Shown: positions 10,986-20,055 of the stretch, in pieces
Layout of the letters: each line of letters begins with the position of its first letter
How positions within the stretch are numbered: the first letter of the stretch is position 1
Source: Xanthostigma xanthostigma
Taxonomy: Eukaryota; Arthropoda; Insecta; Raphidioptera; Raphidiidae
Reading direction: 5' to 3'
DNA: 64,000 nucleotides
Assembly (NCBI GenBank): GCA_963575645.1
Contig: OY754465.1
Coordinates: 52,661,901-52,725,900 of the forward strand
Notes under the pieces: generated by a model
What the model saw: the letters and a program-made list of their open reading frames with translations, nothing else
Database searches by the model: none
What the model was told of the DNA's origin: nothing
Made by a program: the position numbers and the translations under genes

Positions 10986-11460
10986 GAAATTATGATGATA
11001 TAAAAATGGTATAAAAGTTAAAATGAATGAATGAGAGATAACGCATAATATCGAATAGAAATAATGATATAATAAAAAGATTTAGCAAAGTCCGAAGATA
11101 ACGAAGAGGTATATGAATTACTTTAAAAAATAAAGTCATATTTTGATTAATTAAATATTAAATGAAAAATTATAAGATAAAGGAAAAATTATAAAGAAAT
11201 TATATGTAAATTGGAAAATAATTTGAAATTAGCAAAGTTAAGAAATAATTTGAATTTATGAAATTATTAAAGTAAAATTTGAAATATAATAAATTGTAAA
11301 ATCATTTTTGAAAATAAAAGTTAATTTTAGGCTAAGTTAGTTTTAAGTGAAATAAATGAAATTAATTTAAAATATATTTTGATTGAATAAAATTTGAATT
11401 TAAAAGTAATGTTGTTTTTGATGTAAAAAAGAAAAGAAATACATTTTTTGGAAAACAATT

Positions 11461-11700
11461 AAAGATTTTGCCCTCTACAGATATCAACAATAGCGTTGGT
11501 ATTTGTTCAGGAAGAAGTAGCGTTTCGTCCTTATCAACACGGCGTAAGGGCCAACGGGGAACGTTACAACTTGGCAAATATCATACCATAACCTAGAAAT
11601 GCACTATTACAATCTATATTATGTATAAATAACATTCAATTGCCACATGTATGACGGTGCATCCCTTGAAAGCGGCTCGACCGATTTGGCTGATTTTTTT
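11461..11700. other. Unassigned; end of the A-rich tract and start of a repeat
   Basis: The + strand reads CGGCGTAAGGGCCAACGGGG then AACGTTACA, which could be the edge of a long terminal repeat (inverted: TGTAACGTT...), but no second copy or duplication is visible. At about 11650 an RTE-like phrase (GACGGTGCATCCC, GACCGATTTGGCTG) leads into 'TTTACCATTCCAAC'. Confidence 0.35.
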
Positions 11701-11711
11701 ACCATTCCAAC

Positions 11712-11991
11712 CAAGGGCGTAGATATGTTTTTCTGGAGGGGGGGGAGGTAAAGCAAAAAAATATTTTTTCAAGTTTTATAATATCACTTAAGAATACTTA
11801 CAAAGGAAGGTGTTATGCAAAATATTAATTCCCAAACCAATTTTACAATTTTTTTTTCAATAAGTATTTCTAAATTTTATTTTTTAGCCAGGTAGGTATT
11901 AGTATTATTTTCAATTTAATTTTTTTTTTATAATGATCCTGGGGGGATAATTGCCTCCTTTACCTCCCCCCCCTCCTTATCTACGCCCTCG
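11712..11991. mobile_element. hAT MITE (CRAGGGCGTAGAT termini)
   Basis: The left end CAAGGGCGTAGATATG and right end CTTATCTACGCCCTCG are inverted repeats. They are flanked by an exact 8-bp direct repeat ATTCCAAC at 11704-11711 and 11992-11999. Subterminal G and C runs (GGAGGGGGGGGAGGTAAAG and its complement) extend the TIRs. The 280-bp element interrupts an ACCATTCCAACC-type repeat start. Non-coding. Confidence 0.85.
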
Positions 11992-12040
11992 ATTCCAACC
12001 CACATTGGCATGTAACTGAGTATGTCAAATGACTAGTACC

Positions 12041-12905
12041 TTTACCATTTCAACACCACAAGTGGGGAATGGTACTAGATTAAGTCAAAATTCACTTTTC
12101 AAAATTTTACAAAAATTTGTTCGTTCTGAAATCCCCCGAATCTAAAAAACATATTTTTGGAAAAACACTGTGCGTCTGTTTGTCAGTCTGTGAACAGGAT
12201 TGTCGGATTTAAACCAAATTTTGAGAGGATGTTGATATGTAAATTTGAAGAGCCCTGTTGCTTTTGGGGAAAATCGGCGCATGCGCAAAAGAGATAGATG
12301 CTATAACGTTTTTTTATAATTTATATAATATTAATTTATAATACTTTTCATAACGGTTTATTATTTTATTTTTTTAGCTAATTTTTTTCTGATCTTTATA
12401 GTTTCGAAAATATTTTGAAAATATAAAGTCAGCTGTTCTTTTGTTCTATAGATCTATCAGAAAGAAATTAGTTAAGCATGCTTTGATTAATTTTTACATG
12501 ACGTGGTACCATAGAGATATTAAACTAGAGTACGCAAGTGAGTCGTGAAAGTGTCTGCAATTCAGACAGAAAACAGTTCCGTATCTCTATGGTAACTAAT
12601 GATACAAAACAATGCTGATTTGAGTAAACAAATATCTGGTTTTCTGCAGCGTTCTCTCTCTCAACTGAGGACACTTTCACTTATGGCAAGCATACGAACT
12701 AGCGTACGCTAGTTATTTATATCTCTATGCGTGGAACATATTATATGTAGGTAACCATGCCAACGAATATCAAATATCACAATATTTAATACTAGCCGTT
12801 ACCCGCGTCTTCACACGAGATTTATTTATTATACCATATCAAACGTTAATATTTTTTAAGTTGGAATGGTCCCGTCGTCCAATTGGCCGGAATGTTTTTT
12901 TTTGT
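12041..12905 (+). repeat. Dispersed repeat X, copy 1 (interrupted)
   Basis: It opens with a hairpin-like start (TTACCATTTCAACACCACAA then GTGGGGAATGG), then 'CCCCCGAATCTAAAAAACAT', tandem GTCTGT, 'GGGGAAAATCGGCGCATGCG', 'ACATGACGTGG' and ends 'AAGTTGGAATGGTCCCGTCG' near 12880. Full copies without insertion are about 610-640 bp (36882, 38530). A hAT MITE (12510-12729) splits this copy. The first and last 10 bases (ACCATTCCAA, TTGGAATGGT) are inverted repeats, so X may be a DNA transposon derivative. No protein is encoded. Confidence 0.75.
12510..12729. mobile_element. hAT MITE nested in repeat X
   Basis: CATAGAGATAT at the left is inverted at the right end (ATATCTCTATG), and the similarity continues inward to GTACGC with small gaps. 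The flanks CGTGGTAC (12502-12509) and CGTGGAAC (12730-12737) are an 8-bp duplication with one mismatch. The uninterrupted X copies read CGTGGAAC at this point, confirming the insertion site. Length 220 bp, non-coding. Confidence 0.85.
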
Positions 12906-12923
12906 CATTTTGGTACGAAACTG

Positions 12924-13576
12924 TAAAAATAGTATTTATTTATTTATTTATTTAAAACAATAAACACAACGGAACAGAAAGTTCCAAACAGTGTACAAAA
13001 TAAACAAAAACAAAATAATAATCTCAATTGAAATACGACAATCACAGTAAATGATTCATTAATTGTTTTAATGTAGCACAAAAAATATCAATATTTAATT
13101 CATTGGCAGAACTGCACATATTAAACAGAGGAGAGTTAGCCATTTGGGACGTTTTTGGAAAGGAAGATAAAACGTCGGAGTTTTACAGGTTCTTAAGGAT
13201 GTTGCATCGAAAGGGATAAGACCAAGGAGATATGGATCATCAACGTATAGTTGTGAATAATTTTATATAGGAATGTAATAGCAACATTTTTACGACGGAC
13301 AGACAGGAGCTTGAAATTAGGTAAATTCAGATAGAAGGATAGTATGGGGGAAGCCTTGCTCAGGGTAATTATCAAATTTTTTTAAGTGTAGAAATTTTAA
13401 AAACTTTCTCTGGACATTTTCGATCATATCGATATACACCGCATAATGCGGAGACCATACAACAGAACAGTATTCCAATATTGACAAAACTAATGACCTA
13501 AACAATAATATCACGGCATTAATATTTTTGAAGTCTTTTACATTACTAAACAAATATAAGAAACGGTTTGGAAATC
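12924..13576 (-). mobile_element. 5'-truncated Jockey/CR1-like non-LTR retrotransposon
   Basis: On the minus strand it carries the end of a reverse-transcriptase ORF, an apparent 3' UTR and an (AAAT)n tail (plus strand TTTATTTATTTATTTA near 12936-12952). It is bounded by an 11-bp direct repeat GTACGAAACTG at 12913-12923 and 13577-13587, a target-site duplication of the size expected for LINE-type insertion. About 650 bp of an element normally several kb long remains, consistent with 5' truncation during reverse transcription. Confidence 0.85.
13193..13553 (-). pseudogene. Reverse-transcriptase C-terminal region, frameshifted
   Basis: Two overlapping minus-strand frames together read through the region C-terminal to the RT palm of Jockey-type elements. 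Diagnostic pieces are LSILEYCSVVWSPHY, IDMIENVQRKFLKFL and, in the second frame, LSVRRKNVAITFLYKIIHN. Family members usually have (L)EYCSVVW(S/N)P, I(E)..QR(K)F and RR....LYK(I/L)..N in this order. The catalytic core lies upstream and is absent. A frameshift between the two parts (about 13317-13375) means it is not functional. The ATG starts of these frames are incidental. Confidence 0.85.
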
Positions 13577-13587
13577 GTACGAAACTG

Positions 13588-14157
13588 GTTAAAGAAAATA
13601 TCTCCGTCTAACAGTGACAATGGAACATATAATGGAGTACATGATATCATAGCATAGCCCCGCGCTCCCCTCTCGTGCCGGTGCAGTGGTAGCAGTGAGC
13701 AAAGTAAAAGGGTTGACAATAAGCGAGTAAACCGGATGTTATATAATATGCATGTACTAAAGGTGATTCCCGTAAAATAAAACAAAATCCCATCAGCGTT
13801 GACAGTTAATCACACCTGGGTGAAGCAGAACGTAATGTCATTCTATTTTTACCCGACTGCCTCAGAAGGAGGGTTATGTTTTTTAGTGTGCGTGTATGCA
13901 TGACGCATGTACTTTTTATGTATATCTATTTCTTAGGCACGCTCTGTAGCTTGATGGATGTATATATTCAAATATGGCGACTGCAAGTCAAAAAATTCAT
14001 ATCCCAAATTATTTTTTTTTATAATAATGACAATTTTTGTTATTTTTTTTTCATTTAAAAAGAATGTTCAAATGCCTTGTGAAAAATAAAAAAAAGTAAT
14101 ATAATAGTTTCCTGTTTTTTGGGGGGAGGGGGGTTGACATAAATTTAAAACAATCTA
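13588..14157. other. Unassigned, with a common repeat phrase at 13845-13960
   Basis: The phrase 'CCCGACTGCCTCAGAAGGAG' then 'GGGTTATGTTTTT', tandem TGTGTG/TGTATG and 'CACGCTCTGTAGC' matches my memory of a very abundant insect dispersed repeat. No gene is visible. Confidence 0.4.
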
Positions 14158-14158
14158 A

Positions 14159-14215
14159 AAGGCTGCTACACACGAGTCTGGATTTTCCTTGCTAGATTAG
14201 ACTACTAGTTTTCTA
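14159..14215 (+). mobile_element. Harbinger-like MITE terminus (copy E)
   Basis: AAAGGCTGCTACACACGAGT through 'CTAGATTAGACTACTAG' is the inverted form of the right termini at 22620-22706 and 34180-34262. Only the terminus is present. It runs directly into an inverted repeat-Y copy. Confidence 0.6.
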
Positions 14216-14400
14216 GCAAACACTCAGTCGGACGTTACATCGCCGATGGTCGGCTCCTCGGTTGGAGCGATTGTGGTGACATGGAACAACATACGTTACT
14301 TTGGAACGTAGTTACCTCGAGTCCAGATCACAGTGATCATTTTAGACGGGCGATCACAGTGATTTTTTCATCGTGAAGTTATTTATTCCCCAACTCTAAT
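14216..14400 (-). repeat. Repeat Y, copy 1 (reverse)
   Basis: In reverse it reads GTTGGGGAATAAATAACTTC, then GATCACTGTGATC-type palindromes, 'ACGTTCCAAAGTAACG', then 'GTAACGTCCGA.TGAGTGTTTG'. It matches 26815-27225 and 28598-28700. At the GTGTTTGCT junction it fuses to the MITE end above instead of continuing as in copy 2. Confidence 0.65.
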
Positions 14401-14893
14401 TCATAATAACGAGTGCTAGCCACTTAACGAATTCGTTATTGTAACGAAAACAACTGAGAATAGGCTCCCCGTAGATAATAATAAACCAATCTCTAATTGT
14501 CGACGTTGATTTTGGTGTTGTTCAAACGAAATATGACTTTTATGATCATCCTGTGTATACTTAGAACACATAATAATAGTCTTGCAGAGAGTAAAACAAT
14601 GGAGTCAGCGGCAAGCACAGTTTGCTTGCTCAAGAGGATGCACTTCTTCCTTTAACAGTGTTCCCACCCGTTCGCAGTTCCATTTTGCCTTACCAGTGTT
14701 GCCAACAGAAAATCTTTTAACTGTTAAAAATACTGTTTATTCCCAAATAACATATAGGCTATACAATATTGTGGGCGTGTTCCAAAATATAACCCAATAT
14801 ACTAGCCAGCGCTAATGACGCCATGAATTTGACGCCATAAGTGTACTGGTGAGACAGGTGTGACGTAGCATAAATATTTTACAGGATGTGTGT

Positions 14894-15116
14894 AATATAC
14901 CACGTTTTTAATAGAATTAAAAAGTAAAAAATAATTTCTTTACAGACAGATTTTTAATTTGTAGGATTTATTCATTGATAGCTACACTCTACACTAAAGT
15001 TTTATATAACTGTCGTAAGCGCCCCACGTTTTTCGTTTCAAATACTACAAGTTAAAAATCTGTCTGTAAAGAAATTATTTTATACTTTTTAGTACGCTTT
15101 ATAAACGTGGTATATT
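14894..15116. repeat. Foldback H4 (73-bp arms)
   Basis: The arms 14894-14966 and 15044-15116 are inverted copies (AATATACCACGTTTTTAAT ... ACGTGGTATATT) sharing 'AAAAGTAAAAAATAATTTC' and 'ACAGACAGATTTTTAA' around a 77-bp loop. The arm motif ACTAAAAAGTAAAAAATAAT is shared with the foldbacks at 24131, 54635 and 55683, which defines family H. A tRNA-Ile-like sequence lies about 90 bp downstream. Confidence 0.8.
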
Positions 15117-15208
15117 AAAAGCTTTTTATAATTTCTTTTATTATTTTTATACTATAGACTAAAATATAAAACAAAAATACATCTTAAAAAAATAAAAACA
15201 TAATAATA

Positions 15209-15280
15209 TGTCCTATGGAGGATCGAACCCGCGACCTTCGCGTTATTAGCACGTCGCTCTAACTAACTGAGCCATAGACC
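15209..15280 (-). pseudogene. tRNA-Ile(AAT)-like sequence
   Basis: The minus strand carries GTTAGAGCGACGTGCTAATA, then ACGCGAAGGTCGCGGG and TTCGATCC, very close to metazoan tRNA-Ile(AAU). The 7-bp acceptor pairs with one mismatch and one wobble (GGTCTAT/ATAGGAC). One nucleotide is missing between acceptor and D stem. A and B boxes (TGGCTCAGTTAG, GGTTCGATCC) are intact. Its position next to foldback H4 and before an A/T-rich flank argues for a transposon-borne copy, though a working tRNA is not excluded. Confidence 0.7.
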
Positions 15281-15299
15281 GGTGGTTGCTGTATGCCTT

Positions 15300-16084
15300 T
15301 CAACGATGTACAAGTTAGAATGAAATGTATCTGTCCACCTGGACAGACACACAAGAAAGCGAGTTAAATAAAACGCGGTAAAAAGGAAATACTTAACTCA
15401 ACGGATGTTAAAAGAATCTGTGCAAAAAACTGACATTTTCACAAAAATCGGTAGTTTTCGAATTAATCGGTAAATTTGACAACGCTGTCGGTTACAGTGT
15501 ATTCTCTCTATCACCTCAAACCTTTGTGTGCCACCGATGACGTATGTAGAGCTGCTACTTCTGTCCTTCGGGACTCCGTCGCAGTTGTACAGTTGCTCTC
15601 AACATACTTGCACCTCTGTGTTTATCTAATGGTGTTTACCTGTACACTTAGTTGAAAATCAACTAATAGGAAACTATTATGATACTTGAAGCTGTTAAAA
15701 ACCCAGTGTTTTCAGTATCCATTTTATATTCGAAGGTAAAATTTCTTTTGGGGGCGGTAGGGTAAAACTGATTAATGATATGAATAAAAATTTTCGTATA
15801 TCAACGTCCAAATAAACCACAGGCCAATTACTTTGAACAAATTCGTAAAATATATTAGACATGCTTTAGAAAATAGTTTTGTGTTTTCATAAATGTTGTC
15901 AAACCACGGGAAATAAATAAATTTGACAACATATAATAAATATAATGCATAATTAATAATATATTTTTTTATATATAGTTTTTATAGCTTTGTTATAGTT
16001 TTAAATTAAAAAAGCGTTTATGAATAGTCGATACCTGTACCTCCACCATATATTTCTGCGCCTCCACCACATGGATTGTTTATT
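15300..16084. other. Unassigned sequence
   Basis: No gene or complete element is recognised. The phrase GAGTTAAATAAAACGCGG at 15361 may be the outer end of the H4 element. Confidence 0.45.
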
Positions 16085-16315
16085 ATAGTAAGTTTGTAAG
16101 TTTGTAGAAGGTGATCTCCGAAACTACTCATCCGATTTGAAAAATGTTTTCACCAGTATTTATAATAGACCTTTAGAATGAACATGGGCTATATATTATC
16201 GCGTTGAAATAAAATCGCTTTTCGTGGAGACCAATTTTGCAACCTAAGTCGACGAAAAATCGGTGGAAATTTACAAATTCGGGAAAAACCGGACTGAGCC
16301 GCTAGTGTTTTTATT
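16085..16315 (-). repeat. Repeat Z (RTE-like tail), reverse
   Basis: In reverse it reads 'CTAGCGGCTCAGTCCGG', 'CCACCGATTTTTCGTCGAC', 'AAAAGCGATTTTATTTCAAC', then 'CATCCGATTT' in the opposite sense with 'GGTGATCTCCGAAACTACTC'. It matches 39195-39440. Confidence 0.6.
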
Positions 16316-16767
16316 ATTTAAAGAGCATGCAAAATATTTAGAACTAAAAGCAAGTACAGTTTTCTTCCATGTTTCAGAAAATAATTCAAAAGCAACAAAT
16401 ATTTAGTTTTTAATTAACGTTTCATAAAAGTATTAAAAAAACTCATATTAAAAAGTTTTCCAGGGTTCCCTATCCGTGCATTTCTCATTCTCCTGTAATG
16501 CGTAAAGATGTAGCCTAAAATATTTTCTCTACATATTCCCGAAAACCGCATGAAAATCAGTTGAACAGTGTCACCGAGTTTATCGCATTCTGAAAGACAG
16601 ACATATTTATTTTGTAGAGATCAAAACAGATCAATCTCGCCTATAAAAATGTAATTTCCATGTTGTTATATTTTTAAATCTAAATTAAAATTAACAATTT
16701 TAAGCACTAATGTAACATTTAGTTTTAAAAAATTTATAAAAGTAATTAAATATAGCAGTATAGTTCA

Positions 16768-17004
16768 ATAAATAAAATTATCGACCAATTTTTCAAACAA
16801 ATATATTATCAAAAAATAATAATAATTAATACATTGACGTTTCAGTTAAAAACTTAAAGGGAATATTTTAAAAAAACGAATTAGAAATTAATTATTTTTA
16901 TATTTTTTAGATCAGTTCTGAAGAATATCCAGACGTCAATGTATTAATTATTATTTTTTGTTAATATATTCGTTTGAAAAATTGGTCGATAATTTTATTT
17001 ATTA
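16768..17004. repeat. Foldback E1 (~75-bp arms)
   Basis: The arms begin AATAAATAAAATTATCGACC and run to ACATTGACGT on both sides (16768-16846, 16933-17004). The arm sequence is the same family as 25855-26103. The inter-arm region holds a degenerate CTGAAGAA...ACGTCAATG motif at 16918-16941. Confidence 0.8.
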
Positions 17005-17009
17005 AAGAA

Positions 17010-17930
17010 TTCTAATCAGAAGACGTTAATCAAAGATTTGAATAACAGTATAGTAATTATACCAATAATTAATATCCAATTCAATTCGCAAAAGAAAAAA
17101 ATATAAACATCTTGAAGTTAAAAATATTTATATATCTATATTTGTTCAGAAATAAGTGCAACACAAAGCTCGTAATATTAATTTAAAATGAAAAACGCCT
17201 TCATTTCAATTAAGTCTTAATATAAAGTTAATGTACTTTTATTAATATTTAAAAAGTTTTTATAGCAGAAGGTTGATCCGTTCTTTCTAAAGTGTCTCAA
17301 TCTAGCGCAGTCAAGACACATAATTACCCCCCCCCCCGTTTCTGTCTACGTGACCAGGGGGGTTGCTGAACATTTCCACTGCCCCTCTAGCAGCAGCTAT
17401 ATACTACTACATTTATAATTATCGGAAATATCTTTTTAAAAAATAATTAATCATAAGGGCTTTTCGCAATTAAAAACGGTACGTAAAGTTAATTGAATTT
17501 TTTATTCGAGTAGATTATCTTCTTGTAAAATTGTCTAATAATCGACAATGACAGAATAGTCGCGTCAATGAAGCCTTGTACTTCGAAGTTGGCAAGATTT
17601 TTTTTAAGTTTTGTTTTTTTATATTATTGAAAATCAGAAACAGTTTGGGGTGGGGAACGAATTATTTAGATTGTTTAAGGGGATAGGGGTAGTCAGAGGC
17701 ATGTAAAAAAATTTATAATTTTTTTCAACAATAATTTAATTTATTTTATAAAGCTAATAATACATAGTTATTATATTTATAATATTTCAACTTGACTTCC
17801 CATTTTCAAAAAATATAAATAAATTTTGAACGATGTCATAGCCATCTTTGGTGATCCCCTCCCACAAGTAATGCTTTGCGGTGATCATCATAACCTTGTG
17901 CTGGTTCATTCAAAGCCAATAAAACAAAGA
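17010..17930. other. Unassigned AT-rich sequence
   Basis: A C homopolymer near 17327-17338 and mixed A/T runs. No gene or repeat edge recognised. Confidence 0.5.
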
Positions 17931-18191
17931 AAGTTGGCAAAACCAAAAGTGCACATCCCGCAAGTTTTCCACTGTATGATAAAAAAATAACAATTAAAAA
18001 ATATTTTTAATAAATTTAAAAAGATTTAAAAATTTAAAGAAATAAATAATTAAAAATTGAAAAAATATTTTTTTTAAGTTTGCAAAAATAAAAAAAATTA
18101 AGAACTATACATAATATAATATATAATTAATATCAAGTGGAATAAAATAAATCAAAATAAAAAGAAAAAAAAAAGAAAACTATCAATGATC

Positions 18192-18262
18192 TCGTAAGGA
18201 ATCGAACCCATAGGACCTTGCCCTTGGGGATCCAACGGCATAACCATTACGCCACGGCGCCC
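18192..18262 (-). pseudogene. tRNA-like module in T copy 1
   Basis: The minus strand reads GTGGCGTAATGGTTATGCC (A box) and GGGTTCGATTCC (B box) at tRNA-like spacing. The apparent anticodon loop contains CCC, but the anticodon and T stems do not pair well. It is a decayed tRNA-like module, not a functional gene. Confidence 0.65.
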
Positions 18263-18753
18263 TAATACGTGTAGTGGTGTTATCACGGTATAGAAGTGTA
18301 GCACTTGTTTTATGGATTACACTATATTTACACAGCAATTATTATATTGTTTTTTTAAACTATTAGCTGTCAAAAATAATAAAATAAAACTGTTTATAAA
18401 AATTAAACTACTGAACACATTTTAGTGAATTTAAATAGGGTTCTGGTCTGATAGTAAACAAAGTGAATAAAATATAACCCAAGGCAATCCGACCAAAATT
18501 GCGATCTGTAGAGTCGTGACGTACGTACATACGTACATACGTACAGACCAACCGACAACTGCTGTTTGTGATTTTCAATTACAATTTTAATAGTATTTAT
18601 GAACTCGAATTGATTTAAAAATGGTTCTGTTTTATAGATTAGAATCTCCTATTTTCAAAAAGCTTCAATTTGAATGGATTTCGTGTGAAATTAACTTAGA
18701 TATAACTTCTTATATGAACGAAAGTCAGCTCTGACGCACAAAGCGATAATAAA

Positions 18754-18782
18754 GCACATACCGCTAGTTTAGCGGTATGTGC
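18754..18782. repeat. Terminal hairpin of T copy 1
   Basis: GCACATACCGCTA and TAGCGGTATGTGC form a perfect 13-bp stem around GTT. The same hairpin occurs at 51906-51934 and 52763-52791, each time followed by AAT. Confidence 0.85.
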
Positions 18783-19102
18783 AATAGTCTTTACTTAAAT
18801 AGTAAATCTAGGACTTAATCGAAGCTTTTTTTTTAAATTGATAAAATGACGGCTTCTAAAAGCTTATACCCGAATTTTCAAGGAAAAAAACAAGAATTAA
18901 TTATTGAATAAAATCGAAGTTTTCAACAAAAACAAAAATCCTTCGATCAAGTCCTAGTTTTTAATGCTTGCAATAAGCTGTAAAAATTTCATTCAAATCC
19001 ATCGAGTGGTTCTGTAATTACATTGGTAACAATGCGCTCTGAAACCAATACGTAAAGTTTACGTCAAAAGTAACATTAACGCGAGCGAAGTCGCAAAGCT
19101 AA

Positions 19103-19679
19103 TTAAAAACCGAACACCCTTTTATTTCTTAGAGGAAGGGTTTTCGAAAAAAAAGTTTCGGACAAAAGTTACAGGGAATCAAGGGGGAATAACAGTGATG
19201 TAGTTTTTTTTTCGTTTGGTGGAGGTGTCTCCAAAATAGCAAGGTCACCTACACTTTCTTAAATACGAGCCTGTATTTTTTATCTAGGATTATTGTTCTT
19301 TGGGTCAAAGAGATCAACTCTTGTACCAAACATTTTTGGATTTGATGCCATCGTGAACCGCTGTTTGATTCTCAATTCATCCCGTTTCCTATTTTAGTGG
19401 ATTGTGTGAGTCGGAAAAACTTTTTCAGGGGTTTTTCCGGCTCACACAATCCACAAAAATGTTTGGTACAAGAGTTGATCTCTTTGACCCAAAGAACAAT
19501 AATCCTAGATAAAATATACAGGGTCGTATTTAAGAAAGTGTAGGTGACCTTGATATTTTGGAGACACCTCCACCAAACCTACATCACTGTTTTTCCCCTT
19601 TGATTCCCTGTAACTTTTGTCCGAAACTTTTCTTTCGAAAACCCTTCCTCTAAGAAATAAAAGGGTGTTCGGTTTTTAA
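19103..19679. mobile_element. 577-bp foldback element
   Basis: Arms of about 230-250 bp (from about 19107, and to about 19675) are roughly 95% identical by eye. They start AAACCGAACACCC and share 'CTTAGAGGAAGGGTTTTCG', 'GGTGGAGGTGTCTCCAAAAT' and 'GGGTCAAAGAGATCAACTC'. The apex is a second hairpin, GTGGATTGTGTGAG paired across a short loop (19398-19453). Only the left arm carries an extra ~47 bp before the apex. TTAA flanks both ends, which would suit a piggyBac/Kolobok-type duplication, but TTAA also arises from the arm sequence itself. Confidence 0.75.
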
Positions 19680-19689
19680 AAAACCATAC

Positions 19690-20055
19690 TGTATATGTAT
19701 AAACTCGTGTCACAAGTTTGGCCTCGCTAATCTCCGAAACCACTGAATCGATTTTAATAAAATGTTGTTAATGTGTCTTGCTTGGCATTAAATATTTTGT
19801 ACAAAATTACGGTACGGTATTTTAGTAAAATGTAACGACATCTGATAGAATTTACTCAAAGCTATTAGTTCACAACCAAACAAAAAAAAATTGTATCAAG
19901 TAGCGACATATGTTATAATTCTTTCAAAGCTATTATTTAATCTGGTAGAATTTGCTCAAAGCTATTTGTTCAGACGCCGGTCCGCAAACGAAATACATAT
20001 TGCAGAATTATATCTATCGCACCCGGGTGAAACCGGGACGAGCCGCTAGTAGTAT
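19690..20055 (-). repeat. Dispersed repeat P, copy 2 (reverse)
   Basis: It is the reverse of 3741-4130, with GCTATTAGTTCA-type units present three times and the end phrase CACCCGGGTGAAACCGGGAC then GAGCCGCTAGT at 20018-20050. The extra unit suggests slippage or unequal exchange within the repeat. Confidence 0.6.

Larger units (their letters stand above)
9991..11460 (+). other. A-rich, C-poor tract with structured hairpins
   Basis: For about 1.4 kb the + strand is very rich in A and T with G but almost no C. Most of the few C residues from 10.86 to 11.0 kb sit in hairpins. At least five stem-loops are visible (10188, 10276, 10393, 10866, 10957; listed separately). No frame is open for a convincing protein. 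The composition changes at about 11460, where balanced sequence resumes. It could be a structured non-coding RNA, the A-biased leader or UTR of a retroelement, or sequence captured from a foreign genome. I cannot choose between these. Confidence 0.55.
17934..18790. mobile_element. tRNA-bearing element T, copy 1
   Basis: It starts AGTTGGCAAAACCAAAAG then TGCACATCCCGC (17950-17961), followed by an A-rich stretch, a reversed tRNA-like module, 'GGTTCTGGTCTGATAGTAAAC', an (ACGTACAT)n tract (18520-18543), 'CTTCTTATATGAACGAAAG' and a terminal hairpin. TGCACATCCCGC at the start and TGCACATACCGC at the end form imperfect terminal repeats. Copies 2 and 3 are at 51235-51938 and 51944-52797. The superfamily is unknown; no protein is encoded. 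Confidence 0.75.

Noticed and set aside
9991..11460. Interpretation as a mitochondrial or bacterial insertion
   Set aside because: No mitochondrial gene, tRNA set or bacterial ORF is recognisable; the composition alone is not enough.
11461..11580. LTR edge reading TGTAACGTTCC on the minus strand
   Set aside because: No second LTR, primer-binding site or duplication could be found.
15209..15280. Functional tRNA-Ile gene
   Set aside because: A nucleotide is missing between acceptor and D arm, one acceptor pair is mismatched, and it lies beside a foldback of a tRNA-bearing family, so I call it a pseudogene, not firmly.
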